64,000 bases of DNA from Thiosulfatimonas sediminis (GCF_011398355.1 NZ_AP021889.1:62001-126000); one strand, 5' to 3'; shown: positions 18,483 to 28,125, counted from the stretch's first letter. The notes: generated from the sequence alone by a model not told the origin. Numbers and translations: made by a program.

Positions 18483-19733
18483 TCAGATCCTTTGATTACT
18501 CTGTTGCAGATTTTTGAAACGTGTTGCACGCCAAATCGGTAGTGCTGCAAATAAGCTAAGTGCAACGATTAATTGTCCGGTATTGTTTAGCCATAGCCCA
18601 TAGTCGTAGCCTAAAAACAGCTGATGGCTAATACCAATCCAAGCGGTGCCTTCAGCCAGAAAACTTAGATTGATACCGTTGCTTAGCAGGCTGACTAAGG
18701 CGAACATAAAGCCCCAACTAAAGAGCGCGCTGAGCAGCAAAATGGCCAGCAATTCGAGCAATAATAAACGCCGTAATTGGCTTGGTTTTAAGCCAAGGAT
18801 AAACAGTCGTTGCAGTTCGGTGCGGCGTTCATAAAGTGACATATACAGCGTGTTAAGCAGAGCAAACAGCATCAATACGCCAATCATTGCCAACCAGACC
18901 CAATTAAAGCTGTCCATCATGCTAATCGAGGCAAATGCATAGGGTTGTAAATCCCGCCAACTGATGATTTTTTGTTCAGAAAATTGAGACTTCAGTGTTT
19001 CGATTTGCGGGATAAAATCCTCGCCTAGCTTGGCGTGCGATAGGCTCAGTTTTTTTGGATTTTTCAGTGCGATTTGGTTGACTTGGTTGTCGACCGCTAG
19101 CCATTTTTGCGCGGTACTTAATGGCATAAATACCATCGTCTTTTCGATGTTTGGATCACTGTGCCGAAAGCTGGCGCTGATGCGTAATCCGATCTCGGCT
19201 AATTTGCCGTCTTTGCCTTGAGTCAGCACGACCAGTTTACGCCCAACGGCACTATTTATGCGTTCTAACAAAGCTTGTCCGACAATGATTTGATAAGGTT
19301 TTTGTGGATCGTTGAAGTGTTTGATGGGGTCTTGTAGTGCGTTTCCAATAAACGATAGGGTAGCTTCTTGCTGTAAATCGACGGCTAATAAATTGACGCC
19401 TAGACTCTCGTATTCGCTTTTTACAATGGCGGGTAAGTTCAAACGTCCTGCCCAAAATAACGTGCTCTCTTGTAAGGCGATTTGTTGGGTTTTTGACAAA
19501 ATAAAGCGTTGTTGTAAATCAGGGTTTTGGGTAAAGTCGGTAGTCTGAATTTGCCACTCTGCGCCAAGATTGTTCAATGCATTATCCAACATGGCGTTTG
19601 CCCATGAAAGCATCAATGAATTAAAAAACAAAATGGCTGTTAGGCCTAAAAAGCTAACGCTAAGCAAGATACCACTGCGTTTGGGATAACGCCAAAGATT
19701 GCGCCAAGCGAAAAGCAGAATAGGCCATTTCAT
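18483..19733 (-). CDS. FtsX-like ABC permease (second of the pair)
   Basis: A 416-residue inner-membrane protein. It has one N-terminal helix (SGILLSVSFLGLTAILFFNSLM), a large MacB-type periplasmic domain (about 45-265) and three C-terminal helices starting WVWLAMIGVLMLFALLNTLYMSLYERR. The last block, with YERRTELQRLFILGLKPSQLRRLLLLE, is the FtsX/LolC/LolE signature. It probably forms a heterodimer with the neighbouring permease and is driven by the adjacent ATPase. Role by family: extraction of lipids or lipoproteins from the inner membrane. The start lies 12 bases after the preceding permease stop. Confidence 0.9.
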   Translation of the reverse strand: MKWPILLFAWRNLWRYPKRSGILLSVSFLGLTAILFFNSLMLSWANAMLDNALNNLGAEWQIQTTDFTQNPDLQQRFILSKTQQIALQESTLFWAGRLNLPAIVKSEYESLGVNLLAVDLQQEATLSFIGNALQDPIKHFNDPQKPYQIIVGQALLERINSAVGRKLVVLTQGKDGKLAEIGLRISASFRHSDPNIEKTMVFMPLSTAQKWLAVDNQVNQIALKNPKKLSLSHAKLGEDFIPQIETLKSQFSEQKIISWRDLQPYAFASISMMDSFNWVWLAMIGVLMLFALLNTLYMSLYERRTELQRLFILGLKPSQLRRLLLLELLAILLLSALFSWGFMFALVSLLSNGINLSFLAEGTAWIGISHQLFLGYDYGLWLNNTGQLIVALSLFAALPIWRATRFKNLQQSNQRI

Positions 19734-19745
19734 TCGTTCAAATCC

Positions 19746-21017
19746 TCATAACTGTCGGCTGGTTAAAGGTTTGATGGTCGCTATTTTAAAATGCAACAGC
19801 AGCACCATTAACAGCCAAGCAATCCCAAAGACCAAAGGTACAAAAGCTAAGCTAATCACACTCAGTTGGGGGTAGAGCGTGCCGCTTAAACCAAACTGTG
19901 CGAACAGTTCTTCCATACCAGAGAAGGTGATTCCAGCGTGCATAAAGTAGAGGCTAATCGCCACACCAGCGATCCAGCCGAGTGCTAAACCAAGGGTAAT
20001 TAATAACAATATTTCTAGGCTAAGCATTGCGCTAATTTGCCGTGGTTGCATGCCCAAAGCATGGAGTAGAGCAAATTCATTATGGCGTTCAAGCACACTC
20101 ATATATAAGGTGTTTAGCACAATCAAAACCACAATCAGCAGCAGGGCGCTGTACCATAAAAAAGCGCTGGCGATGTCCATTTGAATGCTTTGATATAAAC
20201 CGGGTTGCAGGTCTTTCCAATCACGCCAACGCAAATTTTGTGGATAGGCATCTTGTTCTAATTGGCTAAAAAGTGCGTCGGCAAGCTTGTCCATTTGTGC
20301 TAGTTTTGGCGTTTTTAAAACCAGCTGTTGTACTTGATTTGGGTAGGCAAATAATGCTTGGAAATCACTTAAACGAATTTGTGCCAATTGATTGTTGAAG
20401 GCATTGATTGGCAGATCAAAAGTGCCAACTAAGGTAAACAGTTCTACCGCCAAACTGCCGTTGGCATCTTCCCCCAATAGTTGCAATTGGTCGCCGATAG
20501 TAAGCTCTAATTTTGCTGCTAATTGTTTGCCTAACACAATTGGCATGGCCTGATTCGGATCAGCAAAATACGAGCCTTGGCTGATATTTTGACTTAGGCT
20601 TGAAAGAGTTTTTTCACTTTCGGGTTGTATGCCCATGATTTGCACCGCGTGGTTCTGGGTGTCTTTAAGATTGCTTAAAATCGCAAAGTTTTGCGCGCGA
20701 AAACCGTAGCCACTCAGCGCGCTTTGTTGCTGCAAAATGGTTGGCCAATTTTTGCCAATCTGAAAGCCGTTGTGAAGGTTAGGGCGCTCAGAAAATTGTG
20801 GGTTTTGCACTTGGGCAAAACCACTGATGAGGCTTAAATTCTGTTCTTTCATGCTGGCATAGGTGCCAAATTGAAAGCTCAGCATAAAGACTAAGCTCAT
20901 CGTGGTCACAGCAATCGCGCTAAGCGTTAGCCATGAACGCGTTTTGTGACGCCACAGATTGCGCCATGCAAACTGCCGTATGCTGCGGTAAATAAATTTT
21001 TGCGCGCGCGCGCTCAT
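19746..21017 (-). CDS. FtsX-like ABC permease (first of the pair)
   Basis: A 423-residue inner-membrane protein with the same plan as its neighbour. The N-terminal helix is SWLTLSAIAVTTMSLVFMLSFQFG, followed by a periplasmic MacB-like domain and C-terminal helices beginning LWYSALLLIVVLIVLNTLYMS and the signature LERHNEFALLHALGMQPRQISAML. Sequence divergence from the second permease suggests an obligate heterodimer. Its ATG overlaps the stop of the LolA-like gene by four bases, indicating translational coupling. Confidence 0.9.
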   Translation of the reverse strand: MSARAQKFIYRSIRQFAWRNLWRHKTRSWLTLSAIAVTTMSLVFMLSFQFGTYASMKEQNLSLISGFAQVQNPQFSERPNLHNGFQIGKNWPTILQQQSALSGYGFRAQNFAILSNLKDTQNHAVQIMGIQPESEKTLSSLSQNISQGSYFADPNQAMPIVLGKQLAAKLELTIGDQLQLLGEDANGSLAVELFTLVGTFDLPINAFNNQLAQIRLSDFQALFAYPNQVQQLVLKTPKLAQMDKLADALFSQLEQDAYPQNLRWRDWKDLQPGLYQSIQMDIASAFLWYSALLLIVVLIVLNTLYMSVLERHNEFALLHALGMQPRQISAMLSLEILLLITLGLALGWIAGVAISLYFMHAGITFSGMEELFAQFGLSGTLYPQLSVISLAFVPLVFGIAWLLMVLLLHFKIATIKPLTSRQL

Positions 21018-21853
21018 TCAAGCGGCTCCAGATCATCGCTTCTTTCAAGTTGCCAAGAGCGTGGCGAACGTAAACTTCCTAGGCTAAACAGCGATTCTGG
21101 TATAGCAACATCAAACCAAATTTTATCGGTATGAACCTCGGTCCATTCATCGGTTTTGTTAAAGTCTTGCATCCGCATAATAGTCGGATAAGCGCCGATT
21201 TTACTGTTGCGGATTTCCAAAGTCTGCAGTGCGCGCAGGGGCGTCATTTGCTGATCAAAAAAGATTTCTTTGAGTAAAACGCCATCTTCACGTATCCACA
21301 ACTCTTCTTTTCCCCAAACCACTGGCGCACTCTCTTTGGGATGCAATTCAAGTTGGTAAACGCTTAATTCAGGATTAAAAGTGTCAGTATGGCGGGCGAT
21401 AATTTGCGGGTTATAGTCGCGTAAAATTTGATCGCTTTTGGCGAGGTCGTTATAAGAGAAATCTGACCCCATCCACGATTGGCTGAGCATCGAATTTGGC
21501 AGCTTGCTGATGCGTTGGAGTTTAGGTGTGAATAGCCAGATTTGATTGTCGATTTTTAGAATGGCGTTGCCTGAATCTTTGGGCGGATAGGTGAAACGCA
21601 TTAGCGAATTGCTCATGCCTTGCGTCCAACCTTCTATTTGCAGTTTACGCTGCCACGCTGGTCTTTGGATTAGCATGGTTAATTGACTATAGGCACTTTT
21701 GCCCCGCCATCTTTCTAGCGCGAGAGTAATTAAGGCAGCGGCTGTTGGTTGAGTTGCTGCGGTTGGTTCAGTGTTTTGTTCCGTTTTTTGCTGTGCTTGT
21801 ATCGTACCTGAGGCAAGGCTTAGCATAAGCAAGATAGAAAAAAACCAAGGCAT
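21014..21853 (-). CDS. LolA-like outer membrane lipoprotein-sorting protein
   Basis: A 279-residue periplasmic protein with a signal peptide (MPWFFSILLMLSLASGTIQAQ) followed by a low-complexity Thr/Ala linker. The main part contains the pattern of the LolA-like family: WTQGMSNSLMRFTYPPKDSGNAILK, WLFTPKLQRISKLP and SWMGSDFSYNDLAK. Members of this family are thought to carry lipids or lipoproteins across the periplasm. They are often encoded with an FtsX-type ABC exporter, as here. It is the first gene of the five-gene operon. It is longer than E. coli LolA and belongs to a different branch. Two parS-like sites lie in its upstream region. Confidence 0.85.
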   Translation of the reverse strand: MPWFFSILLMLSLASGTIQAQQKTEQNTEPTAATQPTAAALITLALERWRGKSAYSQLTMLIQRPAWQRKLQIEGWTQGMSNSLMRFTYPPKDSGNAILKIDNQIWLFTPKLQRISKLPNSMLSQSWMGSDFSYNDLAKSDQILRDYNPQIIARHTDTFNPELSVYQLELHPKESAPVVWGKEELWIREDGVLLKEIFFDQQMTPLRALQTLEIRNSKIGAYPTIMRMQDFNKTDEWTEVHTDKIWFDVAIPESLFSLGSLRSPRSWQLERSDDLEPLE

Positions 21854-21906
21854 CTAAAACCTCACAAATTCTTTATATTGATGTTTCACTATACCGAAGT
21901 TATTGG

Positions 21907-21922
21907 CGTTTCACGTGAAACA
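21907..21922. promoter_or_regulatory. parS-like ParB-binding site 1
   Basis: CGTTTCACGTGAAACA matches the parS consensus TGTTTCACGTGAAACA at 15 of 16 bases. It lies in the intergenic region upstream of the LolA-like gene, 112 bases from site 2. Confidence 0.75.
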
Positions 21923-22018
21923 AATCAAGTACTGAGTGGATTCTTCTATCCCTTAAGCCATTTGGACTTATCCTGCCATTTTTTAAGATAGGGTATGGTT
22001 TTAGCATTGTCGTTAAGG

Positions 22019-22034
22019 TGTTTCACGTGGAACA
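22019..22034. promoter_or_regulatory. parS-like ParB-binding site 2
   Basis: TGTTTCACGTGGAACA matches the parS consensus at 15 of 16 bases. The single difference is one base in the right half of the palindrome. It is intergenic, between the LolA-like gene and the BFD-like gene. Confidence 0.75.
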
Positions 22035-22101
22035 TCATCTTGATTGCGCGCCTTAGCGGAGCATCTTTTGCTTAAGTGATGGGTAGCCGATAAAATGGCT
22101 T

Positions 22102-22404
22102 TTGGTTTTTAAATTTGCTGTGGTTATCTTGGAAAAAGACATTAGAAATCGTTGGCACGAAGAGTGGCAGAAAAATCCAAAACGGAATTTATGCGTTTGT
22201 TATGACGTCCCAAAAGAGGAGGTGATGCGAGCGATTGAGAATGGTGCGGATACTTTTGAAAAAGTCAGTGCCAAGACGTATGCTTGTCAGGGGGCAGGTT
22301 GTTGCGAGCGTTTGATTTATCGGCTGCTGGAGTTTCATCAAACCGCGCAAACTGAAGATTCAGACGAGGTCGTGTTGACATCAGAACGAAACAATCGTGC
22401 TTGA
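22102..22404 (+). CDS. Small (2Fe-2S)-binding protein, BFD-like
   Basis: About 100 residues with a cysteine pattern CVC (31 and 33), then 28 residues, then CQGAGCC (62, 67, 68), inside a helical segment VPKEEVMRAIENGADTFEKVSAKT. This recalls the bacterioferritin-associated ferredoxin [2Fe-2S] domain (C-x-C...C-x2-C), though the last pair has unusual spacing and an extra cysteine. A role in electron transfer or iron handling is inferred. The start is uncertain: TTG 22102, GTG 22120 and TTG 22129 are all possible and none has a clear ribosome binding site. The gene stands alone between parS-like sites and prlC. Confidence 0.65.
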   Translation: MVFKFAVVILEKDIRNRWHEEWQKNPKRNLCVCYDVPKEEVMRAIENGADTFEKVSAKTYACQGAGCCERLIYRLLEFHQTAQTEDSDEVVLTSERNNRA

Positions 22405-22521
22405 AAATCGGTTTTACGACCATAGCTATATTCATACAGATTTAAAAGATAAATACAATAATAAAACTACCACTTCAGTTGCGCGATTCGGTTCGGGCCT
22501 TAATCTTTGAGAGATAAATTA

Positions 22522-24567
22522 ATGAGTAATCCTTTTTTCGAACTAGATGGTTTTCCCAAATTTGACCAGTATGAAGTCGAGCACATTGCGCCAGCAATGG
22601 AGCAATTATTGGCGCAGAGTCGTGCGCAAATTGAGCGTTTAGTGGCAGAGCCTGCAGCACCGACTTGGCAAAACTTTATTGAACCAATGGAGCAAATTGA
22701 TAACACCTTTGAGCGTGTTTGGGGGCCGATGGGGCATCTTGATGCGGTCAAAAACTCTGATGAGTGGCATGAGGCTTATAGCCAATGTATTCCGAAAGTA
22801 ACCGCCTACAGCACTGAGGTTGGTCAAAATGCCGGGCTCTATGAAAAGTTTAATCAATTGGCTCAGAGTGATGAATATCAAAGCTACTCTTTGGCGCAAC
22901 AGAAAGTGATTATTAATGCGCTACGAAACTTTCGTTTAAGTGGCATCGCTTTGCCACCTGCTGAGCAGAAAAAGTTTAAAGAATATTCCGAAAAGTTGTC
23001 ACAGTTAAGTAGTCAGTTTGGCAATAACGTATTAAAAGCGACGCAGAGCTGGTCAAAAACTATTACGGATGAAAAAGACTTGGCTGGTTTACCGGAGTCG
23101 GCAATGGGTCTATTGGCGCAGTTGGCACAGCAAAAAGAGCAGCCAGAAGGTACTTGGTGTGTGACCTTGGATTTTCCATCCTATTTGGCAGTAATGACTC
23201 ATGCGGATAATCGCGAATTGCGTGCGCAAGTTTATCGCGCTTTTAGCACTCGTGCTTCTGACCAAGCGGACAAAACCGAATTTGATAACAGTTCAATTAT
23301 TGAAGAAATCCGTGCACTGCGTCATAAAAAAGCGCAGTTGTTAGGGTTTGCCAATTATGCGGAGCTGTCCTTGGAGACCAAAATGGCAGAAAACACCGAG
23401 CAGGTTTTGGGTTTTTTACGGGATTTAGCAAAAAAATCCAAGCCACAGGCAGAGCGTGAATTAGCCGCTTTGCAGCAGTTTGCTGCCGAGCATTTGGGTA
23501 TGGAAAAATTGGAGCCTTGGGATATTACGTATGTTTCTGAGAAATTCAAGAATGCGACTTTATCGCTATCACAAGAAAACTTACGACCTTATTTTCCAGT
23601 CGAGAAAGCGTTGAGTGGCTTATTTACGATTATTCACAAGTTGTTCGGCATTTCGTTGCGCGAAAAACAAGGCGTGCCAACTTGGCATTCTGATGTGCGT
23701 TTTTTTGAGTTGCTGGACGATAAGCAAAGTGTGGTTGGTCATTTTTATTTAGATCTGTATGCACGTGAAAACAAACGCGGTGGCGCTTGGATGGACTCGG
23801 CAATTACCCGTTGGCAAACTTCCTCAGGCAAATTGCAAACCCCTGTCGCGTATCTAGTATGCAATTTCACCCCTCCGGTAGGGGATAAACCGGCGTGTTT
23901 AACCCATGATGAACTGACAACGCTGTTTCATGAATTTGGCCATGGTATCCATCATCTGCTGACTAAAATGATTCATTTGGATATTTCTGGTATCAGCGGT
24001 GTGCCTTGGGATGCGGTTGAGTTGCCATCGCAATTTATGGAAAACTTCTGTTGGGAACGCGAGAGTTTGGATCTGCTTTCTGGGCATATTGAAACCGATG
24101 AAAAACTACCGCAAGCGTTGTTTAGTGCTTTGCAAGCCAGTCGAGGTTTTCAATCTGCGATGACGATGTTGCGTCAGATAGAATTTGCGTTGGCCGATTT
24201 TGAATTGCATGCGTTTTATCAGCCCGATGAGGTTGAGGCTTTAAGTGCTTTGAGTCAGCGCATTCGTGCGGAAGTTGCGGTGATTATGCCGCCGGAATAT
24301 AACCGTTTTATGCATAGCTTTAGTCATATTTTTGCAGGCGGTTATGCTGCAGGATATTTCAGCTATAAGTGGGCGGAAGTGCTTTCAGCGGATGCGTTTA
24401 GTTTGTTTGAAGAACAGGGGATTTTGAATGCCGACACCGGCGCGAAATTCCGCAATACGATTTTGGCGGCAGGTGGTTCGATTGATCCAATGTTGCTGTT
24501 TAAACAGTTCCGTGGGCGTGAACCACAGATTGACGCACTGCTTAGACACAGTGGAATTGCAGCCTAA
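22522..24567 (+). CDS. prlC: Oligopeptidase A, M3 zinc metallopeptidase
   Basis: A 681-residue cytosolic thimet-like peptidase that degrades short peptides such as cleaved signal peptides. The zinc motif is LFHEFGHGIHHLL (HEFGH at about residue 470) with the downstream glutamate in FMENFCWERE. Upstream are the family blocks FYLDLYARENKRGGAWMDS and NFTPP. N-terminus MSNPFFELDGFPKFDQYEVEHIAPAM agrees with E. coli PrlC. ATG 22522 is chosen, with GAGAG upstream. It is followed by a strong bidirectional terminator shared with the convergent glycosyltransferase gene. Confidence 0.95.
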   Translation: MSNPFFELDGFPKFDQYEVEHIAPAMEQLLAQSRAQIERLVAEPAAPTWQNFIEPMEQIDNTFERVWGPMGHLDAVKNSDEWHEAYSQCIPKVTAYSTEVGQNAGLYEKFNQLAQSDEYQSYSLAQQKVIINALRNFRLSGIALPPAEQKKFKEYSEKLSQLSSQFGNNVLKATQSWSKTITDEKDLAGLPESAMGLLAQLAQQKEQPEGTWCVTLDFPSYLAVMTHADNRELRAQVYRAFSTRASDQADKTEFDNSSIIEEIRALRHKKAQLLGFANYAELSLETKMAENTEQVLGFLRDLAKKSKPQAERELAALQQFAAEHLGMEKLEPWDITYVSEKFKNATLSLSQENLRPYFPVEKALSGLFTIIHKLFGISLREKQGVPTWHSDVRFFELLDDKQSVVGHFYLDLYARENKRGGAWMDSAITRWQTSSGKLQTPVAYLVCNFTPPVGDKPACLTHDELTTLFHEFGHGIHHLLTKMIHLDISGISGVPWDAVELPSQFMENFCWERESLDLLSGHIETDEKLPQALFSALQASRGFQSAMTMLRQIEFALADFELHAFYQPDEVEALSALSQRIRAEVAVIMPPEYNRFMHSFSHIFAGGYAAGYFSYKWAEVLSADAFSLFEEQGILNADTGAKFRNTILAAGGSIDPMLLFKQFRGREPQIDALLRHSGIAA

Positions 24568-24614
24568 GTAATCAGAGACTTGTTCTGCATTTTCTTAATG
24601 TGCTGCCGCTCTAA

Positions 24615-24651
24615 AAAAACCGTATTTTCAACAACGAAAAATACGGTTTTT
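24615..24651. terminator. Bidirectional intrinsic terminator
   Basis: A perfect 14-base stem AAAAACCGTATTTT/AAAATACGGTTTTT with a nine-base loop lies between prlC (plus) and the convergent GT39 gene (minus). A-rich and T-rich flanks serve both directions. Confidence 0.9.
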
Positions 24652-24657
24652 ATCGTT

Positions 24658-26175
24658 CTAGCGTGGATTTAATTCGCGCTGATAACAGTTTTCATACCCT
24701 TGAAAATCATGCAGTCGATAGACATATATGCTTCTCTCAAGCGTCGCATAGGTTTGATGTGAAACTTTTCCTAAATCTTCAATCGAGCCAAAACAGCCAC
24801 GTAAATCTTTTGGCTTTTCAGCAATGAAAATAAACGCGTTTTTGGTTGAATTAGCCAAATTCCACAAAAGCTCATATTGATCACTGATATGTTCGTCTGG
24901 ATTAAAACTGCGCACCTCTAAGCCGTTGGTGGTCTCGAAGTCACTAAGGTAGTAGTGAGCATAAGAGAGTAATTTACGCGACTCACTCACCCAGACAAAT
25001 TTTTCCGGTTGCGGTACGAGAGTGGTCAGTTTTTCAGTCACTTCCCGCCAACCCGTTACTCGATGATAAGGATCGTTTTTTTTGCTGGCTTCAACGCCTA
25101 CGGCACTCAGTATTGGTTGATAAAAGTAAAAGAGTGTCATCAAGAGAATGTTTATGCCAAGCAACCATTTAAATACATGTTTAAGGCCGTGGTGCACGAC
25201 AACATAGGCAACCAATAGACTGCCGCTGACATAAGTTGCGGCAGCCCAGTTGACGTGTGCACGAGCTAAGAGTGCTTGCAAACTGATGACCCCTAAAATG
25301 GCGAAGGCGGCAAACATCAACAAACGATGGTTTGCGCTTTCTGGTTTTTTCATTAAAACGCGCAGGAATAGCCAAAAAGCGATTGGCCCGAAAACGAAAA
25401 ATTGTCCGGCGATAAATTCCAGTAGTTTATCGGGATTGAATAAGCCGCGATCGAGATGGGATATTTCCGATGTATGTTGCAGGCTAATAAAATCATGCTG
25501 ATAATTCCACAGAATATTGGGTAAAAAGACCAGTGCTGCGGTGCTGGCGGCAATCCAAATACCGGGTTGCCAAAGTTGCTGACGATGGGTTTTAGAGGAC
25601 AGTAAAAACAGCAAGATTGCGACTGCTAATGCGCCCATTGTGTATTTCGATAAAAGCCCGAAACCGCCAGCGATACCAAGCAGAATCCACCAGCCTAATT
25701 TTTGGCTTTGCAGCGCTATGAACGCAAGCCAAAGAGTGATTGCCCAAAAGAGTAGTAATGGTGCGTCAGTGGTGATAAACAGGCTATTAAAACTGACTAA
25801 AGGTGAGCTATAAAAAATCAGAGCGGCATACCAGCCTGTGCAGTTATCAAACAAACGGCGACCTAAATCGTAAATCACCAAGGCGGTGGCAAAGTACAGC
25901 AAAGCGGCGCCGATTTTAACGGCCCATTCAGGGGTATGGCCAAAAAATTGAGTGGTGGCGATAATGATCCAAGCGACCATCGGAGGTTTAGAATAGTAAC
26001 CCCAGTCAGGATTTTGTGCCCAAAAATGGTAGTAGGCTTCATCGTAAAAAAGCGCTAAATCGCCATTAATAAGTTGCAGTAAGCGCAACGCAAGTAGCAC
26101 AATCAGCACCCAGAAAAGTGGATGCGGTGCAATCCTCTCAGAGGCCTTGCACACGATTGAATTTTGTTTAGACAT
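24658..26175 (-). CDS. GT39-family membrane glycosyltransferase (first of two)
   Basis: About 505 residues with some ten membrane helices. The catalytic-type acidic motif is in the first periplasmic loop (GDLALFYDEAYYHFWAQNPDWGYYSKPPMVAW), followed by TAPLLLFW-like loops and a C-terminal periplasmic domain. This architecture is that of PMT/ArnT enzymes, which transfer a sugar from a polyprenyl-phosphate donor to protein or lipid on the periplasmic side. The acceptor cannot be predicted. ATG 26175 is chosen, with AGAGAG nine bases upstream; a longer frame to 26256 lacks such a site. It is followed by the shared terminator and preceded by another GT39 gene on the same strand. Confidence 0.87.
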   Translation of the reverse strand: MSKQNSIVCKASERIAPHPLFWVLIVLLALRLLQLINGDLALFYDEAYYHFWAQNPDWGYYSKPPMVAWIIIATTQFFGHTPEWAVKIGAALLYFATALVIYDLGRRLFDNCTGWYAALIFYSSPLVSFNSLFITTDAPLLLFWAITLWLAFIALQSQKLGWWILLGIAGGFGLLSKYTMGALAVAILLFLLSSKTHRQQLWQPGIWIAASTAALVFLPNILWNYQHDFISLQHTSEISHLDRGLFNPDKLLEFIAGQFFVFGPIAFWLFLRVLMKKPESANHRLLMFAAFAILGVISLQALLARAHVNWAAATYVSGSLLVAYVVVHHGLKHVFKWLLGINILLMTLFYFYQPILSAVGVEASKKNDPYHRVTGWREVTEKLTTLVPQPEKFVWVSESRKLLSYAHYYLSDFETTNGLEVRSFNPDEHISDQYELLWNLANSTKNAFIFIAEKPKDLRGCFGSIEDLGKVSHQTYATLERSIYVYRLHDFQGYENCYQRELNPR

Positions 26176-26373
26176 AGCTTCTCTCTTGGTAAGGGGGAAC
26201 CCTAGTGGATGAATGGGGCAACCTCTGTTTCGCGATCCAAAGTAAGCGAAACCCATCGAAAAATGCTCTGCAATAACTCTTTTTCGGAAATTGCGAGAGC
26301 TTTTACAAACTCTTAAACGGTCTGTTTTTGTCTAAAAAAGCATAGATTTTATATTTTTTATTATGATTATTTT

Positions 26374-27942
26374 TTAATGCACTTGCATTTCTACCAGCAA
26401 AATACCACCTTCTTGAAAGACAACTTGGCTGTTAAATTGCGGATAAGTTTGTTGTAAGTGTTCTAGTTGATCAATTCGGGTAAACACTAAGTTACCCGCT
26501 TGCGGCCTATCGCGCGGAGTGATTTTCTGGCGATAGACGCTGAAACTTGGCATTTTAATGCCGAACGTCACCACTTTTTTATCACTGTGTTGGGTGGCGT
26601 AAGCAGCCGCATTTTTGACTGGTTGCTGCTGCAAATCCGCAGCAACTTCAATCACAAAATGGAAAACAAAAATTGTTTGTGCTAGGCCGATCACAATTAG
26701 GCGATTAGCGACCGGCCAATTTTTTTGCAAAATAACACCTACAGCAACAATCAACAATGCGCCGGCGGCGACATAGTAATCCCAACTAAAAACAGTTTGG
26801 TATTGTGCTAAAAGCGCTTTTTCGTAAGCGCGGTGGGTATTTTCTACTGCAATCGCGATAATCCAAGGCAGTGCCGCTAAAAGGATTAAAAAGGCAAAAG
26901 CTAACCATAAGTGCCATCTTGCCACCGCCAGTTTTTCACGGTTAGCGGCAAACACGAGGATTAACCCAGTAACGCCATACATGACATAATGCGGTAGCTG
27001 GGTTTGCGAGTAGGAAACCAGCGCAAAGACAACGGCAAACCAGATAAGCAGATAGCGGTTCAGGTCATCTTTGAGTAGGCTTTTAGCGTGTCGAATCGCG
27101 GAAAAAAGAAGACCGCTAAAGGGCATAATAATCAGCGGTAACACAAGAAAATAGTAAAAATAATTGCCGCCATGTCCTTCGCGCGTATCACTGAATCGCT
27201 GCAGGTTATGATCTAGTATAAAGCCTTTGAAGAAGTCGATTCCTTGGTCCTGATATACCAAATACAGCCAAGGTGAAACGGTCAGTGCCAGTACGAGCCA
27301 ACCGAGTGGATTAAAAATTGCGCTTAACCACAATCGCCATTGGCCGCCCCAGATAAAGAAGATGGCGCTGCTTAAGAATGGAATGGCAATTGCCACCGGC
27401 CCTTTAGTTAGAAGTCCGAGCGCCATCCAAAAATAGACACGGAGCAATAAAGTTTGGTTTGGATTTTGCCGATAGCGCCACATATCGAATAAGGTCAGAG
27501 CGATAAATAAGTTTAGCCAAGCATCGGCAATGGCTGCGCGGCCGATGCCAGCCACCCAAAGCGTGGTTGCCATAAATAGGGCGGCGTAGATGCCGGTAGT
27601 TGGGTTCCATTGTTGTTTAGCGAACTGATATGTTGCCAATACCCATAGCGTAGCAGCGACTGCCGATGGCAAACGGAAAGCAAATTCATTAATCCCAAAA
27701 GTGCTGACCGATAAGGCTTGCATCCAGTAGCTAAAAATTGGTTTGTCGAAACGTGGCACGCCATCCAGATAAGTAGCGGCAAAGTTACCGCTTGCGAGCA
27801 TTTCGCGCGTGGCTTCCGAGAAAGCGCCTTCGTCTAAATCAAACAGCGGCACGCCCCAAAGATTGGCGTAAAAAGCGAAAAACAGGGTAAGGGCAATCAT
27901 CCCGTAAGAGAGAATCCCATTTTCGGTTGATAGATTTCTCAT
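26374..27942 (-). CDS. GT39-family membrane glycosyltransferase (second, ArnT-like)
   Basis: About 522 residues, multiple membrane helices. The first periplasmic loop has the acidic pair in WGVPLFDLDEGAFSEATREML and then DGVPRFDKPIFSYWMQA, which strongly resembles ArnT (4-amino-4-deoxyarabinose to lipid A) and related enzymes. A periplasmic C-terminal domain follows. Without neighbouring arn genes, lipid A modification by aminoarabinose is not shown. ATG 27942 (MRNLSTENG) gives the usual N-terminus; ATG 27981 would add 13 residues. It lies 198 bases upstream of the other GT39 gene. Confidence 0.87.
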   Translation of the reverse strand: MRNLSTENGILSYGMIALTLFFAFYANLWGVPLFDLDEGAFSEATREMLASGNFAATYLDGVPRFDKPIFSYWMQALSVSTFGINEFAFRLPSAVAATLWVLATYQFAKQQWNPTTGIYAALFMATTLWVAGIGRAAIADAWLNLFIALTLFDMWRYRQNPNQTLLLRVYFWMALGLLTKGPVAIAIPFLSSAIFFIWGGQWRLWLSAIFNPLGWLVLALTVSPWLYLVYQDQGIDFFKGFILDHNLQRFSDTREGHGGNYFYYFLVLPLIIMPFSGLLFSAIRHAKSLLKDDLNRYLLIWFAVVFALVSYSQTQLPHYVMYGVTGLILVFAANREKLAVARWHLWLAFAFLILLAALPWIIAIAVENTHRAYEKALLAQYQTVFSWDYYVAAGALLIVAVGVILQKNWPVANRLIVIGLAQTIFVFHFVIEVAADLQQQPVKNAAAYATQHSDKKVVTFGIKMPSFSVYRQKITPRDRPQAGNLVFTRIDQLEHLQQTYPQFNSQVVFQEGGILLVEMQVH

Positions 27943-28125
27943 TATTGAAACTCGTGAAGATTTATTTGAGATTGCGAACATCGTTTAGTGGCTGCATTAT
28001 ACTGAATACTGGTTTATTTAGGCTTTTAAAGCAGCCCCAAAACAGGCTTTCTACTCATCCATTTTCGGTTACTTAGCGTAGTCGTATTGTTCAAGTTTAT
28101 TTCAGCAGCTTATTGGAGCGGTTTT

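Noticed and set aside
23757-23775. GCACGTGAAAACA in prlC, considered as a parS half-site.
   Set aside because: Only one half of the palindrome fits; it encodes an ordinary stretch of the conserved peptidase.
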